Of a DNA stretch of 64,000 nucleotides, positions 1 through 12,800 are shown one piece after another. Position numbers and translations under genes: made by a program. Within the stretch, counting starts at the first letter, position 1. Each line of letters opens with the position of its first letter. Source of the DNA: Fennellomyces sp. T-0311 (lineage: Eukaryota > Mucoromycota > Mucoromycetes > Mucorales > Lichtheimiaceae); assembly GCA_025266875.1 (NCBI GenBank), contig JALLLT010000043.1, forward strand, positions 62,001 to 126,000, read 5' to 3'. Below the pieces are notes generated by a model. It saw nothing but the letters and a program-made list of their open reading frames with translations, made no database searches and was not told the origin of the DNA.

Positions 1-1589
1 CTGGTTTAGCCTGAAATAAGAGTGACCGTGCTCCGAGCGGGATGTTGCTTAGCCAAAACTTGTTCAAGAAACGTTATCCTCGCTTTTTCTTTGCACGTTT
101 TATGCCTACTTTTCTACCACGGTCCACTGCAAAAGTTAGCTGCATCGAGTGAAAAAGTTTTTACAAGGCAAAGCATGTGGCTGGAGCATGTTTTTCTTGC
201 ACAAACAGCCATGGTGCGATGCCATCGAATAGCGAGCCTTTTTAATGAAAGTCTGCCTATAAAATGTATCAGGATTGGAAGCAGTAACAAAATAAGTGAA
301 GTACAATTTTTTTGTCATAATAAAATCTCACGCACATACACGGTTTTTTCATATTACACTTGTCTACTTATCAGAAAAAAATTTGGCACAGGCACAGGCC
401 CAGAATTTCGTGACGTGTCCCTGTAAGCATGAAGGCAGTGGTGTGCAAAAGTAGCTTTCTGTCACAACGTCCGGACGAGCCCATTGGTAATAATCAGGTA
501 AGCTGGTGTCATGACTTTGCCACGTCAATGGACCTAGTTTGTTGCTTTCCTGGGTGCCATTTTCCTGCCATCATGGACTTTCTTTAATCTTTCAGTTTTT
601 ATAAACTCATTTCCCTCTTTCATTTCCAGGTATTTCTTGTGATGATTCAAACGAATACTGCGCGCCAAGAGGACAAGGTGTGGTCCAGGTAATGAGGATT
701 CAAGAAGTGGGATGAGGGCGCGGACGAGCGGTGAAGACTGGAGCAAACGTCACTCCACAAGTTGCTCTGCCGCTTGGGTAACAGAGGCGGACGAATCCTT
801 GGACCGTCCCATCATTGTGGGCTGTGGGAATATGTGGGAATACGTATATTGAAACGGTTTAAGGGCGTCTCAACGATCTCAATCATGCATAGGCACAGGT
901 AAAGTGGGTGCGCTTAGGCTGCTGATGGTTCAAAACGGATAGACTTTTTACGCCAAGATGAGTGATCACCACCACCATCAGCATCAGCAACAGCATCAGC
1001 AGCGGCCGTCTCGGTGTAGCACCAAACACTGCTCTGAAGGGGCACTGTTACGCTTCAATGGGGAGGGAATGGATTCGACAATGACTCTGTTATACGGGCG
1101 TGGATGTTAGGGGGTAGGGAAGCAATGAGCGTTCGCCTTCATGCGCTGCTTCCTGGCGACAGCAATACTATTGCTGTGCCAGAAGACACGCTATGGGTAA
1201 GAGCTCTCGCTACCCGTTCGAGAACACGTGTACCTTGTGTATTATCAAATAAACTCGTCCTATGCAAATCTAAAATTACCATGACTCGCTGCTTATCATA
1301 CCAATATAACAAATCGTCTTTAGTCCTTGCATCCCTCCATCATCCACCACTGAGCAACATACCCCACCTCTTAATATACTTTGATCCGTAAACATCTGCC
1401 ACAAATCGAACCTCTCATCCTGCAGCCGTACATTGTCGACTTATCGCTCGCCCATATCCCAGAGTCCTTGACACCCATATTCACACCCATATTGACCAAT
1501 CTTGCCCCATCTTGACCAATATTGCCATCCTCATCACTGTGTACCCAACCTTTCAACCCTGCATAACAATACACGCATCATCGCATACC
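1..1589. repeat. Direct repeat copy 1 (1.59 kb)
   Basis: This segment recurs at 8,291-9,879 at a constant offset of 8,290 bp. I saw no mismatch on reading both through, and the short reading frames inside are identical. The copies diverge after the shared ...TCGCATACC. The left limit is cut by the window edge, so the true repeat may start further upstream. No coding domain is recognisable in it. It could be a recent segmental or tandem duplication, or a collapsed or duplicated assembly join. An LTR reading is weak because the 6.7 kb between copies holds no gag-pol remnant and no evident primer-binding site or polypurine tract next to the copies. Confidence 0.9.
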
Positions 1590-1827
1590 GTATAATCGCA
1601 TACTTGCTTACTCGAAATGATTTTTTATAATGAGAGAATTATAACCACCGATCCATTCGATTCCCTGCCTAACCTCATCAAAATCCTCGACAATATATTT
1701 TTTGAGACTGATACATAGATTGCCCAGAACATATGCCTGTTAGATACACATTGAAACCGAATATGTCTTACAAGCCTTTTGGATTTTGATCCAAGCATAT
1801 TTATTTATTAGGACGCTATATTCAATA

Positions 1828-1981
1828 CAGTGCCGCTTCATATAATGATATTTATATAAGATAATTCGATATAACGATACAATTTCGATGCACCAAAACG
1901 GTAATCATAAAATTATTTATATAACGATATTTGATAGAACGATAAGTTGGCTGCACGTCATATCGTTATATAAGCGCACTG
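1828..1981. mobile_element. pogo-like MITE, family A, copy 1
   Basis: A 154-bp non-coding element with terminal inverted repeats: the left end reads CAGTGCCGCTTCATATAA, and the right end, reverse complemented, reads CAGTGCGCTTATATAACGAT. It is flanked by TA on both sides (1,826-1,827 and 1,982-1,983), the target duplication of Tc1/mariner-pogo elements. The interior is made of AT-rich imperfect palindromes of the type CGATATAACGATA. Related copies lie at 16,507, 34,189 and 37,689. Confidence 0.75.
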
Positions 1982-1983
1982 TA

Positions 1984-3039
1984 GTCCGAAAACATGATTG
2001 ATGATTCATAACTTCTGAGATCTGGATATAAAAACGAAGCATATAGAAATATAAAGTTATTACGGTCAAGGCTTACTTCTATAAGCTCGAGCACAAATAC
2101 GATGTGCGATCCTTCTTTTCTGTTACATAACGAATCTAACCACGTAACCATGCTTGTAACGAGGCGCCGGACCGGTGACTATATAAAATATTGATACAAT
2201 AGGTGCAAAGTGCTGGTTATATCATCAAGTTATGGATATCCAGTAGGATCTCGCAAATCTTTTGTACAATGTTTTTTCTGGTTGTTTTACTTTGAAAAAG
2301 CCGCAACTTCTTTAATACGTGCTACGGTGCCAAAATCCAGCGACGAGTTTCATTCACGAACCACAACCTTATTGCTTTTGTTTTTTATATCCTTCGCTCT
2401 GGGTATCGACATGGCGTGCGCCCAGAGATCTTCATTACGTGCACGAAAACAACAAATATAAACAAAACAAAACAAAAAAGACAATCGTCAATGTTTCATA
2501 TGGGACATTGTTGGTGCTATCGATGTCGCGCTAAACAACTTTAAGCTATGCTGGCGCCACCATTGCAAAAATCAGCCTCAATCTTGATTTTTTGTTTACT
2601 AGTAGGAGACGGTCAAAGTGTTCCGACGATCACATGCCGTTTTTTTTTTTTACGTAGATGTTCAACGTGCGCAAAGAAACAAACATTCAAAACCCTTGCT
2701 CACATCCCGCGATCGGTTTTTTTAAGTATCAACATAAAACAGGTATATGCGTGGGTATTTTAAGTGATAGGCAGATATTGTTTACAACGTGACAAAAAGC
2801 CTGTTTATTGAACAATTTACAAGTGCGTAGTACTTTTGGCCTAGATTGATATCTAGTGGACAAAGACCGCCACGAGGAGGCAAGTACTTCCGACTTCGGT
2901 CTTCGGTTAGTAACAGACAGCCCACTTACCGTTCACCCACGCAGATAGCTTTGTTTTGTGCGCCCACAAAACTCCACTATTGCGCTTGCCCACTTTCCCA
3001 CAGCGAGGCTGCCCAAAGGAGTGGGTCGGAAGGATGTGC
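1984..3039. other. Unassigned AT-rich spacer
   Basis: Only short frames without recognisable motifs, plus A/C simple sequence near 2,445-2,480 and a T run near 2,640. I see no gene here. Confidence 0.4.
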
Positions 3040-3122
3040 TGACCGTCCGCCTCCGTCGTCCGTCGTCCGTCGTCCGCCTCCGTTCGCTCGTCCGCCTCCG
3101 TTCGCTCGTCCGCCTCCGTTTT
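3040..3122. repeat. GC-rich minisatellite (7-bp and 18-bp units)
   Basis: A block of GTCGTCC repeats is followed by tandem copies of the 18-bp unit GCCTCCGTTCGCTCGTCC, the last one degenerate. Read on the plus strand it encodes a short Arg-Pro-Pro-Phe-Ala repeat, but no family is recognisable and I do not call a gene. Confidence 0.75.
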
Positions 3123-4890
3123 CATCCCCCCGACCCAGGCAGCATGGGCAACTCAAAGAATGCGTCTTTCTTATCATCGTTGCCCTGCCGCCCTCGCTTT
3201 GGACAGCCTCTATGACCGGGACCTAATAAACATGCTTCCATAGGAAATACCTAAAAATCAAAGTCAAATGAATATCAGAACAAAAGCGCGTTGAAAGCGA
3301 CCCAATGTAGATCATGAACATGACTCATTGCCCTGGCAAAGTCATGGCGACAAAAGTATGGCAACAAAAAAAAACTCACCTTAAACTCCAGAGTGGAATA
3401 GTTGACTTGACCGGAAGAGAGTTGATTTCTCAACGCGCAGTAGATCTGGTTTATATATACGGGGCCATAGCTGTGGTTTAAATAATGTTACTTCACTTTT
3501 TCGGAGGACCCTTTTTTTTTCTGCAAATCATCAGTACGCTTGGGATTTTACTATAAGGAAAGATCCGTTTTCAAAGTTGATTATCAAGTTTATATGCAGA
3601 ACCTTCAATAAAAAGTACGCATCACGCGCTGATTGGCGATGGTATGCTATGATCATAATACGGCTTTGGGCATTTAGCTTTCCGGTTCACATGTTTTGAT
3701 CCCTGGCTTTTTGGCCTGCTTAATTTTAGCAGTAGCTGATCTGCTGAAAAGATTTCCACAGGATTTTATATATAACAAGTGAGCTACAAATCTCGTTTAA
3801 AGGTCAAAAATGGCGTCTTTTGTATGTAAGTTTTTTTTTTTGGCCGCCACTTTGACACGCGCCGACCATCACTGGACGCACCTTAATACGTCAAGGGAAT
3901 ATAATCGTTGGTTGATCCAATAATCGTGCTAAAATATGTCTCGCAGATCCTACTGCTGGCAGTGAACGATGAACGCAAAAAATGAACATACTTAGCTCGG
4001 TGCCATTTTTATGTCTACAGTCACTTTCACCTACTTACTATAAGTTTAATTGATCGATAGTAGCTTTTTTCCTTTCAGGTTTTTCTAATGGATCTATAAG
4101 GAAAGTGCTAAAAGCCGTTGATGACAGTACTTCTGGTGAATCATCAGTCCATGGGCCATATAAACAGAAGTTTCAAAATAAAACTGTAAGACATGCTCGA
4201 CTTTTGTTATAAGAAGATAGATTTACGTGTTTCACGTAAAAAAGTCAGAAAGAATAACCCGCTGTTCATTTCATGATAGCCGAGAATTTCTTGTGGCACC
4301 GAGTTCATCATTATGCGTTGAGAGCATGCAGTCACCTATAGGACAAATGGCAACAAAATACACAGAGTATTTTCGATACATTTGAACAAGAGCAATACGA
4401 CTTTATGGAAATGATAAAAAGGATAAAATATAGAGGATGACGACGGATAACATTAATTCTTAACGATCCACAACTATTTCCTTGGCACCTGCAACTTTTT
4501 TTTTCTTCGCATTCGGGGTACACCTCCGAGAGAAGTGTTGATCATATAAAGAGAAGAGTTAGTATGAGTTTACATTGAATCGTCGACACTTACAAAAAAT
4601 ATATAGGTGTGCCCCGAAGCCAACTATCAGAATCTACTACCAACTAATGTTCAAAGGGTGTGCCATGTAGAAGGTAGAGCTGCTGTAAAAGCGATCATCA
4701 TGTAGCTGACGATGGAGACACTGGCACGAAGAGAGGTGCAAAAGAAGATGCGCCTTGGCTTCACATAGGAACAGCCGAAGCTAATCCTATCCCGCAACGC
4801 GGACACCAATGGCAACCCTTGCTCTTACGAGGTAAAACGGGCCGCCACGGTTCCTAAAATAATGAAATACACGGCTCTTGCAAAAGAATA
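3123..4890. other. Unassigned spacer
   Basis: AT-rich DNA with many stops in all frames. No domain, RNA gene or transposon terminus was recognised. Confidence 0.4.
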
Positions 4891-5226
4891 AGATCGCCCA
4901 TGGTCGCCACCATCGCAGGACTTGGGTGCGCCACTCTGTGGGTTACCCTGGATATAAAGAAATAATATATACAAAAGAAGAATAACGCCCATGGTCGCCA
5001 CCATCGCAGGACTTGGGTGCGCCACTCTGTGGGTTACCCTAGATATGGTAGAATAAAAGTATACAAAAGAAGAATAACGCCCATGGTCGCCACCATCGCA
5101 GGACTTGGGTGCGCCACTCTGTGGGTTACCCTGGATATAAAGAAATAATATATACAAACGAAGAATAACGCCCATGGTCGCCACCATCGCAGGACTTGGG
5201 TGCGCCACTCTGTGGGTTACCCTAGA
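4891..5226. repeat. 91-bp minisatellite, four units
   Basis: Four head-to-tail units start at about 4,895, 4,986, 5,078 and 5,169 (period 91-92 bp). Each has a highly conserved core of about 54 bp, beginning CGCCCATGGTCGCCACCATC and ending GGGTTACCCT, followed by an AT-rich linker of about 37 bp that varies (GATATAAAGAAATAATATAT against GATATGGTAGAATAAAAGTA). The minus-strand frame 4,825-5,298 is open across the array because the period is close to a multiple of three, giving repeated Ser-Cys-Asp-Gly-Gly-Asp-His-Gly-Arg. I have no independent evidence that this frame is translated. Confidence 0.85.
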
Positions 5227-5304
5227 TATAAATGACGAAATGCAAGCGCCGTGCAAAAGAAGACGCAATGACTCTCGAAAGCACAGACAGTCTGACATCT
5301 GTCC

Positions 5305-5635
5305 GTAGCCCAGCCCAAGTCAAAACAAGGAAACCAGCCAGAGCCCACACGAAGCTAGTGATATGGTACCAAAGATAGGTCAGAACTTGTCCTTGGCCCT
5401 AGACACCAAAGCTCAGAAACCAGCCAGAGCCCACTAAAAAGGGTCGCAACGATTATACACAACGCCACAGATATAGCCCGACACTTGTCTGGACACGTTG
5501 CAAAATCGTCACTAGGAAACCGCAATGGAGCCCAAAACGCACTGAGCTCTACGTAACCAAAGATAGCTCGGAACTTGTCATTGGAACTTGCGAGCCCAAA
5601 ACTAGGAAACCAACGGAGCCCTTAATGTCGCAATG
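5305..5635. repeat. Degenerate ~100-bp repeats
   Basis: The phrases AGGAAACCAGCCAGAGCCC and ACCAAAGATAGGTCAGAACT, or close variants, recur near 5,318-5,400, 5,410-5,440, 5,510-5,590 and 5,605-5,625. This looks like an old, diverged tandem array directly beside the 91-bp minisatellite. Confidence 0.55.
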
Positions 5636-5639
5636 CTAA

Positions 5640-8290
5640 TACAATGCGTCCACTGTACGCATCACGGAGGAAAAAAAATGAAATGCACCGATCTGATCCT
5701 CTACCAAATCCAAAATGTACGGTCAGGCGTCTGATTCTGCGGTCAATGCAAAATGATACAATCAACTTACCTTGACGAGGAAAAGACACCGAGAAACCGT
5801 TCGCAGTGCATGACTTCTGATTGCCTCCAAGAAATCCCGATATTACGGTAAGCCAATCAGAAAAGAGAAATCAAGTTCCTGCACGTTTGCATGGAAACTA
5901 TCGCGTCTTCAGGGTATTACGATGGCAATGACATGGGGAGCTGGAAACAATAGATAGTATTTCAGGCTTGACACAAATGATGGATCGAACTATTTGCGCT
6001 GCTGTCGTCGCCATTTAACAACCAAAAGGGCGATCATAGTTCAAAAGTTATTGTTTATTTCTGAGAGTTATTAAGCTTTTATTTTGCCGATCGCCGTACC
6101 ATTTTATAAACGTGCAGTGGCCTTACGTGATTCAGAGCCTACTGTAAAATGTATAGGGATCAGCTTGTACTATGATTATTTCAATCGCACGAAAGAGAAA
6201 GCGATAAATGTTACCGGATTATGCCAGGATTCTATCTGACTGTCAATGTGGCAAGCAGTGCGTCTATGATGAATACAAATAAAAGCTATTTTTGTGGAAC
6301 ACACTGGGTGAATGAAAATAATGTGCGTCACTGATATGCCAGTGTAATCAGAGCTACAGCATCCCCTCGCAGTGAATGATATAGATGACAATGGGGGGGA
6401 GTTATTGTTTGTTGTACAACAGTTGTTGGCGCCGCGTGTGTACTTGAAGAAAAGAGCAATTGGCTTGGCGTTTTTACGTTTTGTATAATAATGGTCTGTT
6501 GCAAAGTAACGTTGTCACGCTTAACTCATGGTTTCATACAATGAAAGTGGTTTATTGTCAAAAAAATGATGCTCTCTCAACATGGCCGTATTTTTGGTGT
6601 TGACACGTAGCTGTGTCGTACAATCCTATTGTGCAGATGATGGCTCACATAAAAGTTATTCCCGGCAATTTGGGCCATTAATAAACACAGTTGGAAACAA
6701 AGTATATGTTTGGCTTTCGATTGCATAAGCGGCATAAAGTTGCAAGTGTAAAACGCCATTCTGTTTCACTCGGCGTGTTCCCTGGCCATCGAACTCTAAA
6801 ATGGTAGTTTGTTTGTTGGTCACACACAATAGAAAAGTAGCTTGAAATATTTACCTGGAGCAACAACTTGTTGCACTGTGCTCTTTGCCCATCAACAACA
6901 ATGGATGCATGCTATTGTAAAACAAAAAAGGATCAATAGTAGGGGAGTATGTGGGAATGTGGGAGGGGTGTGGTCGCCAAGGCGACCCTGACACAAGGCT
7001 TGGTAAGCCACTGCTTGGTCTTGTTCAAGTCGCGTATCACCTGCGTATCATAATCCCAAGCAAAACGATGCCTCACTTTTTCGCCTTGAACGGGCCAACC
7101 GTAGTGTCAGGGTTTCGGGTTGGCTCTTCTCACTGGCGCATACTGTTTCTCCCAATGTTTTATCGCTCCTGAGCTTGTGGAAGCGAAGGGTGGGGAAAGA
7201 AATCCGTGGAGTTGGGAACAACAGTCGGGAACACTGGACAAAGCACCCTCCAACTACCCTCCACAGAACCCCCAAACATGCTACGGCAGTTTTCCAGATC
7301 CATACTGGCGGAGCCTTGCGCCCTTTTGCCACAGGATCACACGTGAGCGTTGCTCGGCTTACATATTGCATATGCCATGCGACAACTACCAGTATAAATC
7401 TGTACTGGCAAACCGACAGACATGACCCGTGCTTTCGTTCGGCTGCCTGCAACTCGGATGCGCGGCCGTTCACTGGGATCTAAGCACAAGATAAATCACG
7501 TTTAAGTAATCATACATGCAAAAGGAATGCCAAAGAAGATCAGCAACTAACCCGATTGCGACGATTGCTTCGTTGGGTCCTCGCGGTTTCACTCCTTTGG
7601 ACGGTGTACGATGGTCGCCTCGTCTAGAGATGCTGTGAGTTAGAACGGTACTCACGTGTCCTTATGTTCTTAATTACCTTTGCCTTTGCATCCTTTCTAA
7701 ACGCTGCTCTGCCAAAGAAACACGTTTTAGTCACAATCATTTGCTGTCATTGTACCTTGCGATCCAAGGTGGGCGACGCCATTCGCCGACACCAAGGGAC
7801 AATGCTGCCTGTCCGGCTGCCGAGCGTTGATCTACTCTACAATTCAAAAGGCATGAGAACAAAAACTCACGTAAAAACACCGAGGAGACACGTAAGTAAC
7901 ACTTACCTTTTGAACTGCCAGAAGCTGGCTTGCAAGTTGGGAATCCTTTGCCTCTTGCCTCGATCAACAATGACCTTTCCAAATGAAGAGCAATTAGCTT
8001 ACTGGTTTGGCTGAAAAGCGACCCCGTTCTGCTTACATACCAAAAGATCTGCATCCATCGCCAGCAAAGTTGACATGGCGGGAAAAAAAGAAGCATGTGA
8101 CGAAAGCGGCAATTCTTGCATAACGACAATTATTTTAATCACCGAGCAACGGCACTCCCTAGCGTCGTCATGGTTGCCTAGTAAAAAAAAAAAGCTGTAT
8201 TGTTTCCATGCTACAGTATACGGATGGAATCATAGCAATTTGTTAAATACAGTGATCTTTTTTTTCCTTGTACCTTAATTTCTTTCGTTC
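5640..8290. other. Unassigned spacer
   Basis: Frames up to about 140 codons occur on both strands around 7,050-7,480, but they overlap each other in several frames, start and stop without splice or promoter context, and show no motif. I regard them as chance frames in locally higher-GC DNA. Confidence 0.4.
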
Positions 8291-9879
8291 CTGGTTTAGC
8301 CTGAAATAAGAGTGACCGTGCTCCGAGCGGGATGTTGCTTAGCCAAAACTTGTTCAAGAAACGTTATCCTCGCTTTTTCTTTGCACGTTTTATGCCTACT
8401 TTTCTACCACGGTCCACTGCAAAAGTTAGCTGCATCGAGTGAAAAAGTTTTTACAAGGCAAAGCATGTGGCTGGAGCATGTTTTTCTTGCACAAACAGCC
8501 ATGGTGCGATGCCATCGAATAGCGAGCCTTTTTAATGAAAGTCTGCCTATAAAATGTATCAGGATTGGAAGCAGTAACAAAATAAGTGAAGTACAATTTT
8601 TTTGTCATAATAAAATCTCACGCACATACACGGTTTTTTCATATTACACTTGTCTACTTATCAGAAAAAAATTTGGCACAGGCACAGGCCCAGAATTTCG
8701 TGACGTGTCCCTGTAAGCATGAAGGCAGTGGTGTGCAAAAGTAGCTTTCTGTCACAACGTCCGGACGAGCCCATTGGTAATAATCAGGTAAGCTGGTGTC
8801 ATGACTTTGCCACGTCAATGGACCTAGTTTGTTGCTTTCCTGGGTGCCATTTTCCTGCCATCATGGACTTTCTTTAATCTTTCAGTTTTTATAAACTCAT
8901 TTCCCTCTTTCATTTCCAGGTATTTCTTGTGATGATTCAAACGAATACTGCGCGCCAAGAGGACAAGGTGTGGTCCAGGTAATGAGGATTCAAGAAGTGG
9001 GATGAGGGCGCGGACGAGCGGTGAAGACTGGAGCAAACGTCACTCCACAAGTTGCTCTGCCGCTTGGGTAACAGAGGCGGACGAATCCTTGGACCGTCCC
9101 ATCATTGTGGGCTGTGGGAATATGTGGGAATACGTATATTGAAACGGTTTAAGGGCGTCTCAACGATCTCAATCATGCATAGGCACAGGTAAAGTGGGTG
9201 CGCTTAGGCTGCTGATGGTTCAAAACGGATAGACTTTTTACGCCAAGATGAGTGATCACCACCACCATCAGCATCAGCAACAGCATCAGCAGCGGCCGTC
9301 TCGGTGTAGCACCAAACACTGCTCTGAAGGGGCACTGTTACGCTTCAATGGGGAGGGAATGGATTCGACAATGACTCTGTTATACGGGCGTGGATGTTAG
9401 GGGGTAGGGAAGCAATGAGCGTTCGCCTTCATGCGCTGCTTCCTGGCGACAGCAATACTATTGCTGTGCCAGAAGACACGCTATGGGTAAGAGCTCTCGC
9501 TACCCGTTCGAGAACACGTGTACCTTGTGTATTATCAAATAAACTCGTCCTATGCAAATCTAAAATTACCATGACTCGCTGCTTATCATACCAATATAAC
9601 AAATCGTCTTTAGTCCTTGCATCCCTCCATCATCCACCACTGAGCAACATACCCCACCTCTTAATATACTTTGATCCGTAAACATCTGCCACAAATCGAA
9701 CCTCTCATCCTGCAGCCGTACATTGTCGACTTATCGCTCGCCCATATCCCAGAGTCCTTGACACCCATATTCACACCCATATTGACCAATCTTGCCCCAT
9801 CTTGACCAATATTGCCATCCTCATCACTGTGTACCCAACCTTTCAACCCTGCATAACAATACACGCATCATCGCATACC
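8291..9879. repeat. Direct repeat copy 2 (1.59 kb)
   Basis: Second copy of the sequence at 1-1,589. The sequence left of it (polypyrimidine, ...TTTCTTTCGTTC) cannot be compared because copy 1 starts at the window edge. On the right the copies part after TCGCATACC with a one-base offset and then lose similarity. The visually perfect identity implies a very recent event, active homogenisation, or an assembly effect. Confidence 0.9.
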
Positions 9880-12800
9880 CGTATAATCTCATCAGATGGA
9901 TAACTTGACCGACTTGTTATTTATTTTGTTATGTTTTATCTCCTGGAACGGGTACCCAACACACCACTGCTTTGTTATTGTGATATTTGCTGAATCCTGC
10001 AAACAATTGAAAACTGTTTCATACCCGCGCGGATATCTGCATCGGTGTCACTAAACAACGCCTAGTCAAGTCTAGAGTCCATTTCAATGCACATGATCCA
10101 CATACTTCCGACCCAGTTACTGTTTTGTTTTATTTGTATACAAGTTGGACCGGTAGCTAATAATTCGGTGTCTGTTCCTTTTCATGCAGTGATCACCTTG
10201 GCTTTTGCCTTTAGTAAGAACATAAAATGATTTCTCACGATGCAGTAAAGTGTATACGGAACGGCGTGGCTCCTTACATCAGTCTGAAACACCGAACTGG
10301 CAAGCAAATACCGGGACGTGCTATATGGGGATTTATTTTATATCGTTCAATGTATGTGACCCAAATCTTATATAATCAATTAATTTTCTTACTTCTACAA
10401 TGACACTACATAAGTGAAAGGTCTTAGCGAGTAATAACAGTTTAACTGGTGTGGGGTTTAGGTGAAAGAAATGATGTTAGATTTCGTTATGCAAGGGGAT
10501 GTGTGGGTACTTGGCTTTTGCTTCAGTCGAGTTGTTTTTGTTCCCAATGGATTGGGATAGTCGCTTATCATGCATCTGTTTCATGTATCATGTACCACAA
10601 AACTGGGCTTCTGTTGTTTTGTTATGGTTGAAGGAACCAAGGTACCGGTAAGCATAATTTAATCGGGGGCCCGGATGCAAGGATTGCCTCGATTTAGCAT
10701 AATATTGACAACGGGGTGGTCTCGGTCGAGACCTCGTTCGGCTTGTTTATGAAAGATGTCAACATGTTTACTCCTTTGGCAAAGGCGTGTCCGGAAGTAA
10801 CCGGAATGAGCGATCGACTGGTTGCGATCCAGTGGCGTGGAATTTGAAAAAGCATGAGTATATAAACGCCTTGATGTCTGGTACTTTTTTATCTGTTTTC
10901 TCCACCCCTTTCCATTGTTACCCAGCTACTTTGAGCGCTTGGTACATACAACCGCCTCGTTCTGTCAGCTGACTTCTGCTGGAATGCAATGGCTTGACGT
11001 TGCTTTTAAGGTATGTAGTGGACATATGGAGGTAGTGATAATGGTATGAACTTACGTAACTTGTTTATATCCGAACGACTCGGCAGATTGATGTGATGCT
11101 TCCTTTTTGTCCTTGGGGCTGCGTTTCTGCCTTCTGCCTTCTGCCTTCTGCTGCTTTTCTTGTTTTGCTGCCCGTTTGACGCGTGTTACTTCCTTGCTCA
11201 ATTCTAATGTGAACAGCGTCCATGATTGCGACTACTGTACGTAGATTTGGATTCTTCATTCCAGGCGTAAATTTCTCATTAGATCTTTATAGCTGCACAC
11301 TCTACGATGTACGATGTGTCAAGCATGTCCAGATTCTATAAGTGTCATTAGTGGGTAAGGACTATCTTTTGTGTAAAGATGAAGCATTTGGTGCTTATTT
11401 TTACTTCGCTGTTAACTATATTGTTTATCCCATTGATCTTTCAGTTACCCTGACCTTGTATCCATCCTCTGCCACCGTTCTATTTCTACATGTACGATTT
11501 TACTGCTGTGGCGCAATGATTGATGGCTTGTGTTAGTTATATTTCTCTTTAGCTGACTTGTGGCAGTATGAATTAATCCAGTTGTTTAGAACAGATATGT
11601 TACTTTGACTGCACTGACCCAGCCAAGGCCGGTCCAGGATATTTGCTTATGGTGTACTGTGCATATATTGCACCTTGTGATTTGCTTGAGTTATACTCGC
11701 GTGTGTCCTTCAACATTCTTGGTGCACTTCAGTATGGATACGACATTACGTTTTTTCTCGAGCTCTGGAATTCCTGATCGAAGGTTGATTGCTCTTTCTT
11801 TGCTTGTGATGACATTTGCTCCTACCTGGTTATTTTCACGTCCGTGTTTGTCGACTACTGCGCCTTGCGATTGTTCCCAAATAGGCAGTGCTGGTTACTT
11901 TCTTGGTGGCCGATACTGCTCACTTATTGTGGCTTATTGTGGTTTTCTTTGTCGCTGCCTGCCATCGTTCAAGTCCCTGTTCAGTTACTACGGTTACTGA
12001 GATATTGCAATTTAGTACAAGATTTTTGCTCACAATCTTGGTGATATCAAATCCTTCTGCCGTGGTACCCGCCATCGATATCTAGCCTCGCTCAAGCTGT
12101 TACTACGATTATTTACTGCTATATTGGCGGTGATCGTTGTGCGAACTTGGTCAAACTACGTGCTCCTCGCCGTGGTTTCTTGCAATACCGATACCGTTGA
12201 TAGGTCACTATCGAATCTTTTCAAGGCATTGCTTTACGTGGCGTTTTGCCTACGGTAGCATTCGTATTCCTCGCAGTTCCTTATCATTGATCTACATATG
12301 GATGGTATTGCATGCTTCCCATGTTTCCTTGTACTGATACTTGCTTTTGAGCGATATCGACCATACCTTTATACCCCGGCTGTACTTGGCTCGGGATTTT
12401 TCGATGTACCATGTACGGTGCGCCATTCTCAATGGGTGGAGTTGTTGGATTATGGACGAGCAATATGAATGTACGATGGCTTTATCATTGTTTCTCTTAT
12501 AGAAGCTTTACAATTAGTAAGTGTATGCTCGTATATACCAACGAAGCGGAGCGAAAGAAAAGGTGGCGGGTGAGGGAGGGTTGAGGTATAGTAATTAGGG
12601 GTCTAGGGTAAAGGGTTTAGTTTTTTTTTTTTTGCTTGCTGGTTACGTTGTTCTTGCGATGATACTATAATGAGATGGGTACCAATGTTATACTGTTCGA
12701 CCTTGTTTCTGTGCCTCCTATTGCTAGTATCGCATTTGTAAAACATAGTTTAATTGAAATAAAATCCTTTATTTAATTAAAATACAATCGTTTTATTACG

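Noticed and set aside
4891..5226. CRISPR-like repeat/spacer layout
   Set aside because: The conserved core (~54 bp) is longer than CRISPR repeats, the linkers are similar to each other, and the genome is eukaryotic. It is a minisatellite.
7048..7483. Overlapping 100-140-codon frames on both strands
   Set aside because: Open in several frames at once through local base composition, with no protein motif.
1..9879. Long terminal repeats of one retrotransposon
   Set aside because: No gag-pol remnants, primer-binding site or polypurine tract are seen between the copies.
12560..12620. Telomere-like G-rich sequence
   Set aside because: Words such as TAGGGTAAAGGG occur once each, without a tandem repeat.
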